A stretch of DNA of 64,000 nt, from NCBI RefSeq assembly GCF_003030465.1, contig NZ_CP028339.1:3046041-3110040 (forward strand), in the 5' to 3' direction. The stretch's first letter is position 1; each line of letters starts with the position of its first letter. This DNA comes from Thauera aromatica K172. Lineage in GTDB: Bacteria > Pseudomonadota > Gammaproteobacteria > Burkholderiales > Rhodocyclaceae. The position numbers and the translations under genes are program-made. Shown here piece after piece: positions 1-7,263 of this stretch. The notes under the pieces are model-generated. The model was given only the letters and a program-made list of their open reading frames with translations. It ran no database searches and was not told where the DNA came from.

Positions 1-861
1 GTCAGCGCCTACATCCAGGATCTGGTGACCCTGTCGCCGCGCTGGAAAATGCTCGTCGGCCTGCGCCACGACAGCTTCCGCCAGGAAGTCGACGACCGCC
101 TCGCCGGCCAGTCCGACCGCGAACGCACCGACCGCGAATGGAGCCCGCGCGCCGGCCTCGTCTTCCAGCCCAGCGACTGGCAGTCGTGGTACCTGTCGTG
201 GAGCCGCTCCTTCCAGCCCTCGGGCGAGACCCTGGCCTTCTCCGCCGCCCAGGCCGACATGGCCCCCGAGGAGACGACCAACCTCGAAGTCGGCACCAAG
301 CTCGACTTCTTCGATGGCCGGCTGTCGGCGACCGCCGCGCTGTTCGAACTCGAGCGCCGCGGAATCAAGGCCACCGACCCGGTCAGCCGCACCTTGGTCG
401 CGGTCGGCACCCAGCGCACGCGCGGTCTCGAACTCACCGTCGCCGGCGAGATCGCGCCGCGCTGGCAGCTGTCGGCCGGCTACGCCCACCTCGACACGCG
501 TGTCACGCGCTCGGTGGCGGTCCAGAACGGCGTCGACCTGGAAGGCACGCGCGCCGCGCTGACGCCGCTCAACAGCGCCAACCTGTGGCTGGTGCACGAA
601 CTGGGCGGCGGCTTCCACCTCGGCGGCGGCCTGCGATACGTCGGCGACCGTTACGCGGCCCCCGACAACCTGGTGACGCTGCCCTCCTACGTCACCGCCG
701 ACGCGATGCTGCGCTACGAGACCAAGGGCTACGAGCTCGCCCTGAACCTGAAGAACCTGGCCGACAAGGAGTATTTCGTCTCCGGCCACGGCGCAAGCAA
801 CAACCTCAACGCCCCCGGCGCACCACGCAGCATCCAGCTGACCGCACGCCTGCGCTTCTGA
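1..861 (+). CDS. TonB-dependent siderophore receptor, C-terminal part (5' end outside window)
   Basis: Open from the first base, so only the last ~286 codons are present. The translation is an alternating beta-strand outer-membrane barrel, with an early stretch reading SPRWKMLVGLRHDSF, a middle section RGLELTVAGEIAPRWQLSAGY, and an end in LTARLRF with the terminal aromatic residue used for barrel assembly. LNLKNLADKEYFVSG near the C-terminus is typical of siderophore (ferrichrome/FpvA-like) receptors. Known role of the family: TonB-energised uptake of ferric siderophores across the outer membrane. The genes downstream (DUF3649, PepSY, DUF3325) are usual companions of such receptors. Plug domain and TonB box are not visible because of truncation. 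Confidence 0.93.
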   Translation, partial: VSAYIQDLVTLSPRWKMLVGLRHDSFRQEVDDRLAGQSDRERTDREWSPRAGLVFQPSDWQSWYLSWSRSFQPSGETLAFSAAQADMAPEETTNLEVGTKLDFFDGRLSATAALFELERRGIKATDPVSRTLVAVGTQRTRGLELTVAGEIAPRWQLSAGYAHLDTRVTRSVAVQNGVDLEGTRAALTPLNSANLWLVHELGGGFHLGGGLRYVGDRYAAPDNLVTLPSYVTADAMLRYETKGYELALNLKNLADKEYFVSGHGASNNLNAPGAPRSIQLTARLRF

Positions 862-888
862 CGCCCGGACGGGGCTCGACTACATTTG

Positions 889-909
889 CGAATGAGAATT
901 CGTATCATA
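889..909 (+). promoter_or_regulatory. Fur-box-like sequence upstream of the iron operon
   Basis: The stretch AATGAGAATTCGTATCAT (891-908) resembles the Fur consensus built from GATAAT-type hexamers, and lies in an AT-rich island between the receptor stop and the DUF3649 gene. The site is seen; binding by Fur is inferred from the match and from the iron-uptake genes on both sides. Confidence 0.55.
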
Positions 910-911
910 TA

Positions 912-1161
912 GAATCGGCCGCTTGCATGCGGACTCCTCGCCCCGGGCCCGCATGCAAGCCCCCCGCCAGCCAGGAGCGCCGTGCGCTCAGCCAGCCGTT
1001 GAGCCGAAACAATGCGCTTATGGAGAGCGATCGATGCCTTGTCCCCGCAGATGCACGTCCTGTCGCCCCCCTCGCCGCCGCGCTGCTGGCGGGTCTCGCC
1101 CGGCCTGGCGCGGGACGCGGGCGCACGCTGACCGTCGGCTACCCGATGGATTTCTGAGCAC
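912..1161. other. Intergenic region, possibly holding a decayed gene start
   Basis: No intact gene is seen. Around 1057-1157 one frame reads PLAAALLAGLARPGAG followed by RTLTVGYPMDF and a stop. That resembles the signal peptide and first mature residues of a periplasmic substrate-binding protein, but there is no convincing start in frame and it stops at once. It may be the leftover 5' end of a deleted gene. This is weak evidence. Confidence 0.25.
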
Positions 1162-1491
1162 GTGACGCCGATGCCCTCCCTTCGCACGACGGTGGCGGCG
1201 CGGCGGCACGGCGCGATCGCCGTGCGCGTGCTCACCGCGGTCGGCGGCGGCTACGCCTGCTCCGCCGCCGCGGTGGCCGTGCTGGCAGCGCTGCTGGCGC
1301 TTGCCGGCATCCCCCGTGGACAGGCGGCGGTGGCTGCGGCGCTGGGCGGCTTTCCGCTCTACCTCGGCGTGCTGCTGTGGAGTTTCACCGCACCGCGGCT
1401 CGCCCGCGTCGGCATCGTCCTCGGCACCACCACGGCCGTCTGCGCCCTGCTCGCGGCGTGGCTGGCGGTGCCGCAGGTGGGCGGGAGCTGA
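1162..1491 (+). CDS. DUF3649 small membrane protein of an iron-uptake operon
   Basis: A 109-residue protein with three hydrophobic segments (about residues 25-48, 55-75 and 83-105) and little else, the pattern of DUF3649 proteins found between siderophore receptors and PepSY membrane proteins. Biochemical function is unknown; an inner-membrane role in iron-siderophore handling is inferred from context. The GTG at 1162 is chosen, but an ATG three codons later (1171) is equally possible and neither has a strong ribosome-binding site. The stop is three bases before the next gene, so the two are co-transcribed. Expression probably follows the Fur-like site upstream. Confidence 0.72.
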   Translation: MTPMPSLRTTVAARRHGAIAVRVLTAVGGGYACSAAAVAVLAALLALAGIPRGQAAVAAALGGFPLYLGVLLWSFTAPRLARVGIVLGTTTAVCALLAAWLAVPQVGGS

Positions 1492-1494
1492 TCG

Positions 1495-3054
1495 ATGAGC
1501 CCGCACGCGCGCCGGTCGATGAGCGCCCTCCACACCTGGGCCGGCGTGGTGCTGGGCAGCCTCATGTTGCTGATTTTCTGGATGGGCACGCTGTCGGTGT
1601 TCGACCGCGAGATCGACCGCTGGATGATGCCGGAAACACGGCTGCCGCCGTCCGTGGCGGCCGCACCGCTGCCCTCGTTCGACCAGACCGTGCTACCGGT
1701 GGCGCAGCGCCTGGCAGTGCACGGCACGACCTGGAGCGTGGTCCTGCCCTCGGCGCGCACCCCGGTCCATACCCTGCGCCACGTCGATGACGCCGGCCGG
1801 GCGCAGCGCCGGCACCTCGACCCACGCACCGGCGCGGTCCTCGAAGGCGCCGCCAGCGAAGGCGCGAGCGGCTTCTTCTTCCCCCTCCACTTCCGCCTCC
1901 ACCTGCGCGCGTTCGATCTCGGCTACTGGATCGTCGGCCTCGCCGGGATGGCGGTGCTGGCGCTGCTGGTTTCGGGGGTGATCATCCATCGCCGCCTGCT
2001 CGCCGAGTTCTTCGTCTTCCGCCCTGCCCGCGCCCTGCCGCGCACGGCCCTCGATCTCCACAACCTCAGCGGCGTGCTGGCGCTGCCGTTCCACTTCACG
2101 ATGGCGCTGTCGGGGCTGGCGATCCTGTTCACGATCTATTTCCCCACCGCCTACCAGGCCGCCTACGCGCACGCCGGCGCCCAGGCCCGGCAGGCGTTCG
2201 AGCGCGAAGCGATGGGCAAGTGGTCGCGCCCGCCGGCGGGGCAGGCGGGCACGCTGGCTTCGGTCGATGCGATGCTGGCGCGTGCGCAGGCGGCCTGGGA
2301 CGGCGGGCGCCCCTACTTCATCCGGGTCCGGCATGCCGGCGACGCTGCCTCCTACGTCGAAGTCCGGCGTGCATTCACCGACGAGGTCACGATGAACCTC
2401 GACATCCTCTACTTCGACGCCGCCAGCGGCGAGGTGCTTCACCAGCACCGGGCGGCGGGCGCGGTCGGGGTGCAGCGCTTCCTCACCGGCTTGCACTTCA
2501 TCCAGTTCGAGCACTGGACCCTGCGCTGGCTGTACTTCATCGGCGGCCTGGGCGGCTGCGTGATGATCGCCTCCGGCCTGCTGTTCTGGCTCGAAGCCCG
2601 GCGCCGGCGCCCGGGCGCGGCAGAGGGCGCCGGCTTCCGCCTCGTCGAGGCGCTGGGCACCGCCTCGACCACCGGCCTGGTCGCCGCCACGCTCGCCTTC
2701 CTGCTCGCCAACCGCCTGCTGCCAGCCGCCATCGACGGACGCGCCGCGCTGGAAATGCAGGCTTTCTTCGCCGCCTGGGCGCTCATGCTGGCGCACGCAC
2801 ACTGGCGGGGAAGGCGCGCCTGGCGCGAGCAATGCGCCGCGATCGCCGCGCTCGCGCTCGGCGCCCTCACCCTCAACTGGCTCGGCACCGGCGCCCTCCC
2901 CTGGCAGGCGCCCGCCACCGGCGCGTACGCCGTCGCCGGCGTCGATGCCCTGCTCCTCGCCACCGCCCTCGCCGCCTCGTGGGCAGCACGCTGCCTGGGA
3001 CGGAGGGCACAGCGGCACACCGCCCCCGCCGCCCGCGGCGAAGAGGCGGCATGA
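1495..3054 (+). CDS. PepSY-associated inner-membrane protein (iron-regulated, PiuB-like)
   Basis: 519 residues. The N-terminus has a Ser-X-Leu-His start (SALHTWAGVVLG) leading into the first membrane helix, and further helices lie near residues 140-165, 195-220, 340-365 and in the C-terminal third. A periplasmic region carries PepSY-like sequence, and HNLSGVLALPFH and GLHFIQFEHWTLRWLYF are the histidine-bearing helices typical of PepSY_TM proteins. Family members accompany TonB receptors and are thought to take part in ferric-siderophore reduction or transport; the histidines could bind haem (inference). GGGAG precedes the ATG. The TGA overlaps the next small frame as ATGA. Confidence 0.85.
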   Translation: MSPHARRSMSALHTWAGVVLGSLMLLIFWMGTLSVFDREIDRWMMPETRLPPSVAAAPLPSFDQTVLPVAQRLAVHGTTWSVVLPSARTPVHTLRHVDDAGRAQRRHLDPRTGAVLEGAASEGASGFFFPLHFRLHLRAFDLGYWIVGLAGMAVLALLVSGVIIHRRLLAEFFVFRPARALPRTALDLHNLSGVLALPFHFTMALSGLAILFTIYFPTAYQAAYAHAGAQARQAFEREAMGKWSRPPAGQAGTLASVDAMLARAQAAWDGGRPYFIRVRHAGDAASYVEVRRAFTDEVTMNLDILYFDAASGEVLHQHRAAGAVGVQRFLTGLHFIQFEHWTLRWLYFIGGLGGCVMIASGLLFWLEARRRRPGAAEGAGFRLVEALGTASTTGLVAATLAFLLANRLLPAAIDGRAALEMQAFFAAWALMLAHAHWRGRRAWREQCAAIAALALGALTLNWLGTGALPWQAPATGAYAVAGVDALLLATALAASWAARCLGRRAQRHTAPAARGEEAA

Positions 3055-3137
3055 GCACACCCGCACGGTCGCCCGCAGGACAGCGCCCACCGCCCCCGGG
3101 GCGGACATCGCGCCGCAACGGGAGGGGCGTCCAGTGA
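3051..3137 (+). CDS. Possible 28-residue translationally coupled peptide
   Basis: A short frame (MSTPARSPAGQRPPPPGRTS then eight more, very basic residues) starts in an ATGA overlap with the PepSY gene and ends in a GTGA overlap with the DUF3325 gene. The double overlap would keep ribosomes moving through the junction. The peptide is Pro/Arg-rich with no recognisable domain, so it may be only a coupling device or a chance frame. Confidence 0.3.
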   Translation: MSTPARSPAGQRPPPPGRTSRRNGRGVQ

Positions 3138-3457
3138 GCACGATCCTGCTCGCCGCCGCCTTCGCCGCCAGCTATCTCGGCTGGGCCCTGCTGGCACTGA
3201 CGCAACCGCCCCACCGCCACGCCGCCTGCGGGCCGGCGGACGGCCGCGCATTCCGCCCCGGCCCGCCGCGTACGATCGGCAGCGCCCTGCTCCTGCTCAC
3301 CGCCCCCCTCGCCGTGCTCCGCGACGGCCCCGCGTTCGGCGCCCTGCTTGCGGTGCTGCTGCTGAGCGCCGGCGCATTCGCCGTCGCCTTCACGCTGAGC
3401 TGGCAGCCGCGCATGCTCGGCGGCCTCGCCGCCATCGGCCGGCGCCGCACCCCGTAA
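3134..3457 (+). CDS. DUF3325 small membrane protein of the iron-uptake operon
   Basis: 107 residues, starting at GTG 3134 with GGAGGGG at 3121-3127, six bases upstream. Three hydrophobic helices (about residues 2-20, 45-62 and 65-85) and the arrangement LGWALLALTQPPHRH match DUF3325 proteins, which end DUF3649-PepSY-DUF3325 operons next to siderophore receptors. No enzymatic motif is visible. Role is inferred only from position: an accessory inner-membrane component of ferric-siderophore use. It is the last gene of the operon; the following gene lies 90 bases away and is of another kind. Confidence 0.7.
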   Translation: MSTILLAAAFAASYLGWALLALTQPPHRHAACGPADGRAFRPGPPRTIGSALLLLTAPLAVLRDGPAFGALLAVLLLSAGAFAVAFTLSWQPRMLGGLAAIGRRRTP

Positions 3458-3546
3458 GAGCCCGGCGATGGGCAGACCGGACCGGCGGGCAGGCCGCCAG
3501 CCCCGGGCGTACAATCCTCCACAGCGCATTTCGAGCGACCGCCGCC

Positions 3547-3975
3547 ATGACCCACATCGTTTCCGCCCTCCCCGGCCGCATCCGCATCCGCGGCAAGCCG
3601 CTGCGCAACACCGAACGCCTGGCCGCGCTGGCCGCGGCGCTCGGGCGCCTCGACGCGGTGCACTCGGTCACGCCCAATCCCAAGGCCGGAAGCGTGGTGC
3701 TGCTCTACGACGCCAGCGCGGTCGAAGTCGACGAACTCGAAGCCGAAGTCGAAGCGCTGACCGATGCGGAAGTCGCGCGCCACTACGCCAGCGGGCCGCG
3801 CTCGGCCCAGATGCGGATCAACCGCTATGCCAAGGCCGGCATGCTCGGCAGCCTCGCAGCCTCGCTCGCCCTCGCCGCCACCGGCAACAAGCGCTGGCAC
3901 GCGGCGACCGGTGCCCTGTTCGTCGCCGGGTTGCTGGTGCACCTGACGGTGCATCGACGGCGCCTGCTGCACTGA
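3547..3975 (+). CDS. HMA2-type heavy-metal-associated domain protein, membrane-anchored
   Basis: 142 residues. The N-terminal half is a ferredoxin-like HMA2-type domain with the signature HIVSALPGRIRIRGKPL followed by a predicted beta-alpha-beta pattern (SVTPNPKAGSVVLLYD). It lacks the CxxC metal site of classical HMA domains. The C-terminal half has two short hydrophobic stretches (about residues 98-112 and 118-133), so it is probably membrane-bound. The same GRIRLR-type domain occurs in the small protein at 10552-10893 and at the N-terminus of the P-type ATPase at 7264-9408, which suggests that all three belong to one physiological system. Function is not known. Confidence 0.7.
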   Translation: MTHIVSALPGRIRIRGKPLRNTERLAALAAALGRLDAVHSVTPNPKAGSVVLLYDASAVEVDELEAEVEALTDAEVARHYASGPRSAQMRINRYAKAGMLGSLAASLALAATGNKRWHAATGALFVAGLLVHLTVHRRRLLH

Positions 3976-4059
3976 GCGCCGGCGCACAGGGAGCCACGGG
4001 CCGGGCGCCGGACCCGCAGCGCACCCGCGCGCGGCCGGCACCGCCGGCCTCCAGCCCGA

Positions 4060-6174
4060 TCAGAACTCGAAGCTGGCCGCCACGCGCAGGGTGCGCGGCA
4101 GGCCGGCGGCGAGGTAGTTGTCGCCGGTCCCCAGCCAGTAGTCGCGGTCGGTGGCGTTGTCCAGGTTGGCCTGCAGCTTGACCGGCGTAGCGCCCCACCG
4201 GGTCGCGTAGCGCGTGCCCAGCGAGACCGTCGTGTAGGACGGCACGTGGGCCTGCTCGAGGTTGTTCACCGCGCGCTCGCCAACGTGGTAGAGGCCGCCG
4301 TTGAGCGACCAGCCCGGCACGCCCGGCACCCGGTATTCGGTGAACAAGCTGAACGTCCGCTTCGCCGTGTTCTGCGGCGTATTGCCGAGCTGGGCAGCGT
4401 TCGCCGGCCCGACGCGGACGATCTCGGCGTCCATGAACAGGGCCGAGGCCAGCACCGACCAGTCGCGGCCGATGTCGCCACCGGCCGACAGCTCGATGCC
4501 CCGGTAATCGCTGCGGCCGCCGATCACGAAGCGGTTGGCGGCATCTTTCGTGGTCTGCGGACGCTCGATGTCGAAATACGCGGCCTGCAGCATCATTCCC
4601 GAGCCGAGCCGGGCCTTGACGCCGACTTCCTTCTGCTTGTTGACCGCCGGTTCGAGCACTTCGCCGGCATTGGCGTACTGCACCCCGGCGACCCCGGTCT
4701 CCTCCAGCGCCTCCAGGTAGCTGCCATAGAAACTCAGGTTCGGATTGAGCTTGTAGATCACCGACAGGTTCGGGGAATCGCTCGACACCTCGTAGGGCTT
4801 GGCCGTACCGGCCTCGCTGCGGTAGCGCCCCCAGCGCACGCCGGCGAGCACCTGCCAGTGTTCGCCGAAGCTCATCCGGTCGAAGGCGTACACACCGCGG
4901 TCGGTGATGCGGGCGGGCGTCAGCGCCTTCCAGGTGCCGGCGGAGATCCGCTCGATATTGCGCGGGTCGAAGTAGTTCTGCGCGATACCCGTGACCTGGG
5001 GGGCGCTTTCGCCGCGCGAAGTGCGGGTGTTGGTGGTGGCGCCGAAGGTCAGCTCGTGCGTCACCGGGCCGGTCGTCAGGGTGCCCACCAGTTCGCTGCG
5101 CGCATTGCGGTTCTTGAACGCCTGGTCGCGGACATAGGAAATGTTCAGCGTGCCGTCGCCGGTGGACGGGTCGGCGAAGCTGAACGTGGAGAAGTTGCGG
5201 TCGCGCTCGGTTTCGGCCTGGCCGGCCTCCAGGGTCAGCATCCACGCATCGGACAGGGTGATGTCGGTGCGCGCCAGCACGTTGGTCGCTTTGGCGTCGT
5301 AGCGCTGCCATTCGCCGGCATGGTTCAGGCGGTTGTCCACCGGATCGGGCAGCCGCATCCCCGCCTTGTACAGGATGGTGGCGGGCTCGCTGACGTCCTT
5401 GCGGTAGTGCTCGATGTCGACGCGGAAATTGACCGCGCTATTGATCCGCCAGTCGTGGGCAAGGGCGAACAGGCTGCGCTCGCCATCGTAGTTTTCCAGT
5501 CCCACTTCCTGGCGGCCGGCAGCGACGTTGAGGCGGATGCCCTTGTCGCCGCCCTCACCGTAGCGGCGGCTGAAATCGAGGTGGGCGTCGGCGGCGCCAT
5601 GCTCATTGACGGACGTGTTGAGCGTCGTCACCGGCTTGTCCGCCGGGCGCTTGGTCACCAGGTTGACGATCCCCGACGGCGGCACCAGGCCGTAGTAGAG
5701 CGAGGCCGCGCCCTTTAGCACTTCGACCCGCTCCTTGTTCTCGAGCGGGGTGTCGATCAGGTTGACGATCGGCAGTGAGCCGTTCAGGCGGTAGTTGCGC
5801 TGGTTATCGACGAGCAGGCCGCGGATCGAGATGTTGTCGTAGGTGGCGTTGCCGATCTGGGCGTGGGCGACACCCGCGGTGTTGCGTAGCGCCCCGTGCA
5901 GGGTGCGGGCGCCCTGCGCGTCGAGCACTTCGCGCGTCACCAGGTTGTTGGTCAGGGGCACGTCGAGGGGATCGAGATCGCGGAAGGTGCCGACCTGGAT
6001 CGCATTGCCGGTGAAGCTGCCGCCGCGCTCGGCATGGACCCGGACTTCGTCGAGCTGTTGTTCGGCGCCGCTGGCCGCCGAGGCGGCGCCGATCAGGCCG
6101 GCGGCCGACAGTGCCAGGGTCAGGGACGAGGGTTTACGGGTCGGGATGGAAGGGCTGCTCGGAAACATGTTCAT
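4060..6174 (-). CDS. TonB-dependent siderophore receptor
   Basis: 704 residues from the ATG at 6174; a second ATG two codons later is possible. The N-terminus has a signal peptide (LTLALSAAGLIGAASAASGA), a TonB-box-like start to the mature protein (EQQLDEVRVHAE), a plug domain (LDVPLTNNLVTREVLDAQG, then SIRGLLVDN and VEVLKGAASLYYGLVPPSG), and a 22-strand barrel ending in LRVAASFEF. Plug and barrel resemble ferric hydroxamate/FhuE-type receptors. Role: TonB/ExbBD-driven import of a ferric siderophore across the outer membrane. It is monocistronic, with a clear Fur-like box about 170 bases upstream. The exact siderophore cannot be told. Confidence 0.93.
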   Translation of the reverse strand: MNMFPSSPSIPTRKPSSLTLALSAAGLIGAASAASGAEQQLDEVRVHAERGGSFTGNAIQVGTFRDLDPLDVPLTNNLVTREVLDAQGARTLHGALRNTAGVAHAQIGNATYDNISIRGLLVDNQRNYRLNGSLPIVNLIDTPLENKERVEVLKGAASLYYGLVPPSGIVNLVTKRPADKPVTTLNTSVNEHGAADAHLDFSRRYGEGGDKGIRLNVAAGRQEVGLENYDGERSLFALAHDWRINSAVNFRVDIEHYRKDVSEPATILYKAGMRLPDPVDNRLNHAGEWQRYDAKATNVLARTDITLSDAWMLTLEAGQAETERDRNFSTFSFADPSTGDGTLNISYVRDQAFKNRNARSELVGTLTTGPVTHELTFGATTNTRTSRGESAPQVTGIAQNYFDPRNIERISAGTWKALTPARITDRGVYAFDRMSFGEHWQVLAGVRWGRYRSEAGTAKPYEVSSDSPNLSVIYKLNPNLSFYGSYLEALEETGVAGVQYANAGEVLEPAVNKQKEVGVKARLGSGMMLQAAYFDIERPQTTKDAANRFVIGGRSDYRGIELSAGGDIGRDWSVLASALFMDAEIVRVGPANAAQLGNTPQNTAKRTFSLFTEYRVPGVPGWSLNGGLYHVGERAVNNLEQAHVPSYTTVSLGTRYATRWGATPVKLQANLDNATDRDYWLGTGDNYLAAGLPRTLRVAASFEF

Positions 6175-6344
6175 GGATTGGCTGGAAAAGGAAAAGGACT
6201 CGAAACCGCGGGACGCAGCTTCACGAGGCGTCTGGTGCTTTGCCTGGACGGTTTTCCAGCCGTTGGGTAAACGCCGCGCACCGCCGGTGCGGCGGAGCGG
6301 CATCGGGACGGAGCCCTCGCAACCTTCGGGTTATTGTATCAAAA

Positions 6345-6363
6345 CAATAATGATTCGCATTAC
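6345..6363 (-). promoter_or_regulatory. Fur-box-like operator of the siderophore receptor
   Basis: CAATAATGATTCGCATTAC is close to the 19-bp Fur consensus with its ATAATGAT and CATTA half sites. It lies upstream of the receptor gene in a locally AT-rich patch. Iron repression of the receptor is the expected consequence (inference from the motif and gene type). Confidence 0.75.
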
Positions 6364-6580
6364 TAATCAGGACTATCGCCTCACGCCGACCAATGTCGTT
6401 TCCAGAAGGCGAATGCACGGTAGGTCAGGAGTCGGCTACACCAAGCCGGCTGCTGATCCGGCTGTCAGGAGCCTTCCACACACCATGCCTTGCTCCCAAT
6501 CAACCGGTGCAGTCGCTGTAAGACAATTTCAGCGCAATCGGGGGAATGGACTCGTGGGGAAAGAAAGGACTACATTATTA

Positions 6581-6595
6581 CTTAGTATTACCAAG
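6581..6595 (+). promoter_or_regulatory. Palindromic operator of the RHH/ParE pair
   Basis: CTTAGTATTACCAAG is an inverted repeat with one mismatched pair around the centre (CTT-GTA/TAC-AAG). It ends 16 bases before the antitoxin start. Ribbon-helix-helix antitoxins normally repress their own operon at such sites. Confidence 0.55.
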
Positions 6596-6611
6596 TGATA
6601 TGAGACCCACT

Positions 6612-6884
6612 ATGGCAACGTCCCTCAAGATCGACGACAAGCTGAAAAGCCGCGTCCAGCACCTCGCCAGCCAGCGTCGCCGCTCGCCCCACAGGATCAT
6701 GCTCGAAGCCATCCAGCAGTACGTCGAGCGCGAGGAAGCCCGCGAGAGCTTCAAGCAGGAAGCTTTGGCATCCTGGGCGGCCTATCAGGAAACCGGCCGG
6801 CACCTGAGCGGACAGGAAGTGCGCACTTGGTTGAACACCTGGGGCACCGATGACGAAAGGCCGGCGCCCGAGTGCCACAAGTAA
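6612..6884 (+). CDS. CopG/Arc-type ribbon-helix-helix antitoxin
   Basis: 90 residues from ATG 6612 (an in-frame ATG at 6600 is an alternative). MATSLKIDDKLKSRVQHLAS followed by RRRSPHRIMLEAIQQYVERE is a ribbon-helix-helix DNA-binding domain: a beta strand with alternating residues, then two helices. The C-terminal half (ESFKQEALASWAAYQETGRH) is the helical arm that normally wraps a ParE/RelE toxin. The gene overlaps the toxin gene by 13 bases, the usual antitoxin-first arrangement. No strong Shine-Dalgarno is present. Self-repression at the palindrome upstream is expected. Confidence 0.85.
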   Translation: MATSLKIDDKLKSRVQHLASQRRRSPHRIMLEAIQQYVEREEARESFKQEALASWAAYQETGRHLSGQEVRTWLNTWGTDDERPAPECHK

Positions 6885-7165
6885 TCGTCACTGAAGGCGC
6901 AGCGGAAAGCTTGGAACGATGCCGGCGGCTCCTTGCCGCCAAGGCCCCGGAAGCCGCCAGGCGGGCCGGCCAGGCCATTGAGCGGCAATTCCTGCTGCTG
7001 CAAACGGCTCCCGACATTGGCCGGCCGTTCCCTGAAATGCCCGGGCTGCGTGAGCTGGTGATTGCCTTCGGGGACTCCGGCTATGTAGCCCTGTACCGCT
7101 ACGAGGCGACCGACGATGCGGTGTATGTTCTGGCCTTCCGACACCAGAAAGAGGCGGGCTACTGA
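6872..7165 (+). CDS. ParE/RelE-superfamily toxin
   Basis: 97 residues from GTG 6872, inside the end of the antitoxin gene. The fold is a short ParE/RelE pattern: VIVTEGAAESLERCRRLLAA (strand and helix), a second helix with RRAGQAIERQFLLLQTAPDIGRPFPEMPGLREL, and the C-terminal strands YVALYRYEATDDAVYVLAFRHQ. Chromosomal ParE proteins poison gyrase and RelE proteins cut mRNA on the ribosome; the sequence does not decide between them. Intact and probably functional; neutralised by the upstream antitoxin. Confidence 0.82.
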   Translation: MPQVIVTEGAAESLERCRRLLAAKAPEAARRAGQAIERQFLLLQTAPDIGRPFPEMPGLRELVIAFGDSGYVALYRYEATDDAVYVLAFRHQKEAGY

Positions 7166-7263
7166 CGAGAAGAACCCGTGCCTCGACCGCTTCCGGCACA
7201 CGCCCTTGCCTTTGCCGCCGCCGGATCGGCCGGGGTCCGCACCGCCCCGCAGCGGCCGCGGCG

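Larger units (their letters stand above)
6175..6611. other. Intergenic region between divergent receptor and antitoxin genes
   Basis: 437 bases with two divergent promoters: the Fur-like box serving the receptor and a palindrome just before the antitoxin gene. No gene is seen in the rest. Confidence 0.6.

Noticed and set aside
138-1157. Long Arg/Pro-rich frame across the receptor end
   Set aside because: It runs out of phase with the receptor barrel, is composed of Arg, Pro and Ala only, and is a typical shadow in GC-rich DNA.
4246-5718. 490-codon frame on the plus strand opposite the siderophore receptor
   Set aside because: Antisense to a certain gene with full family motifs; no own start signals or domains.
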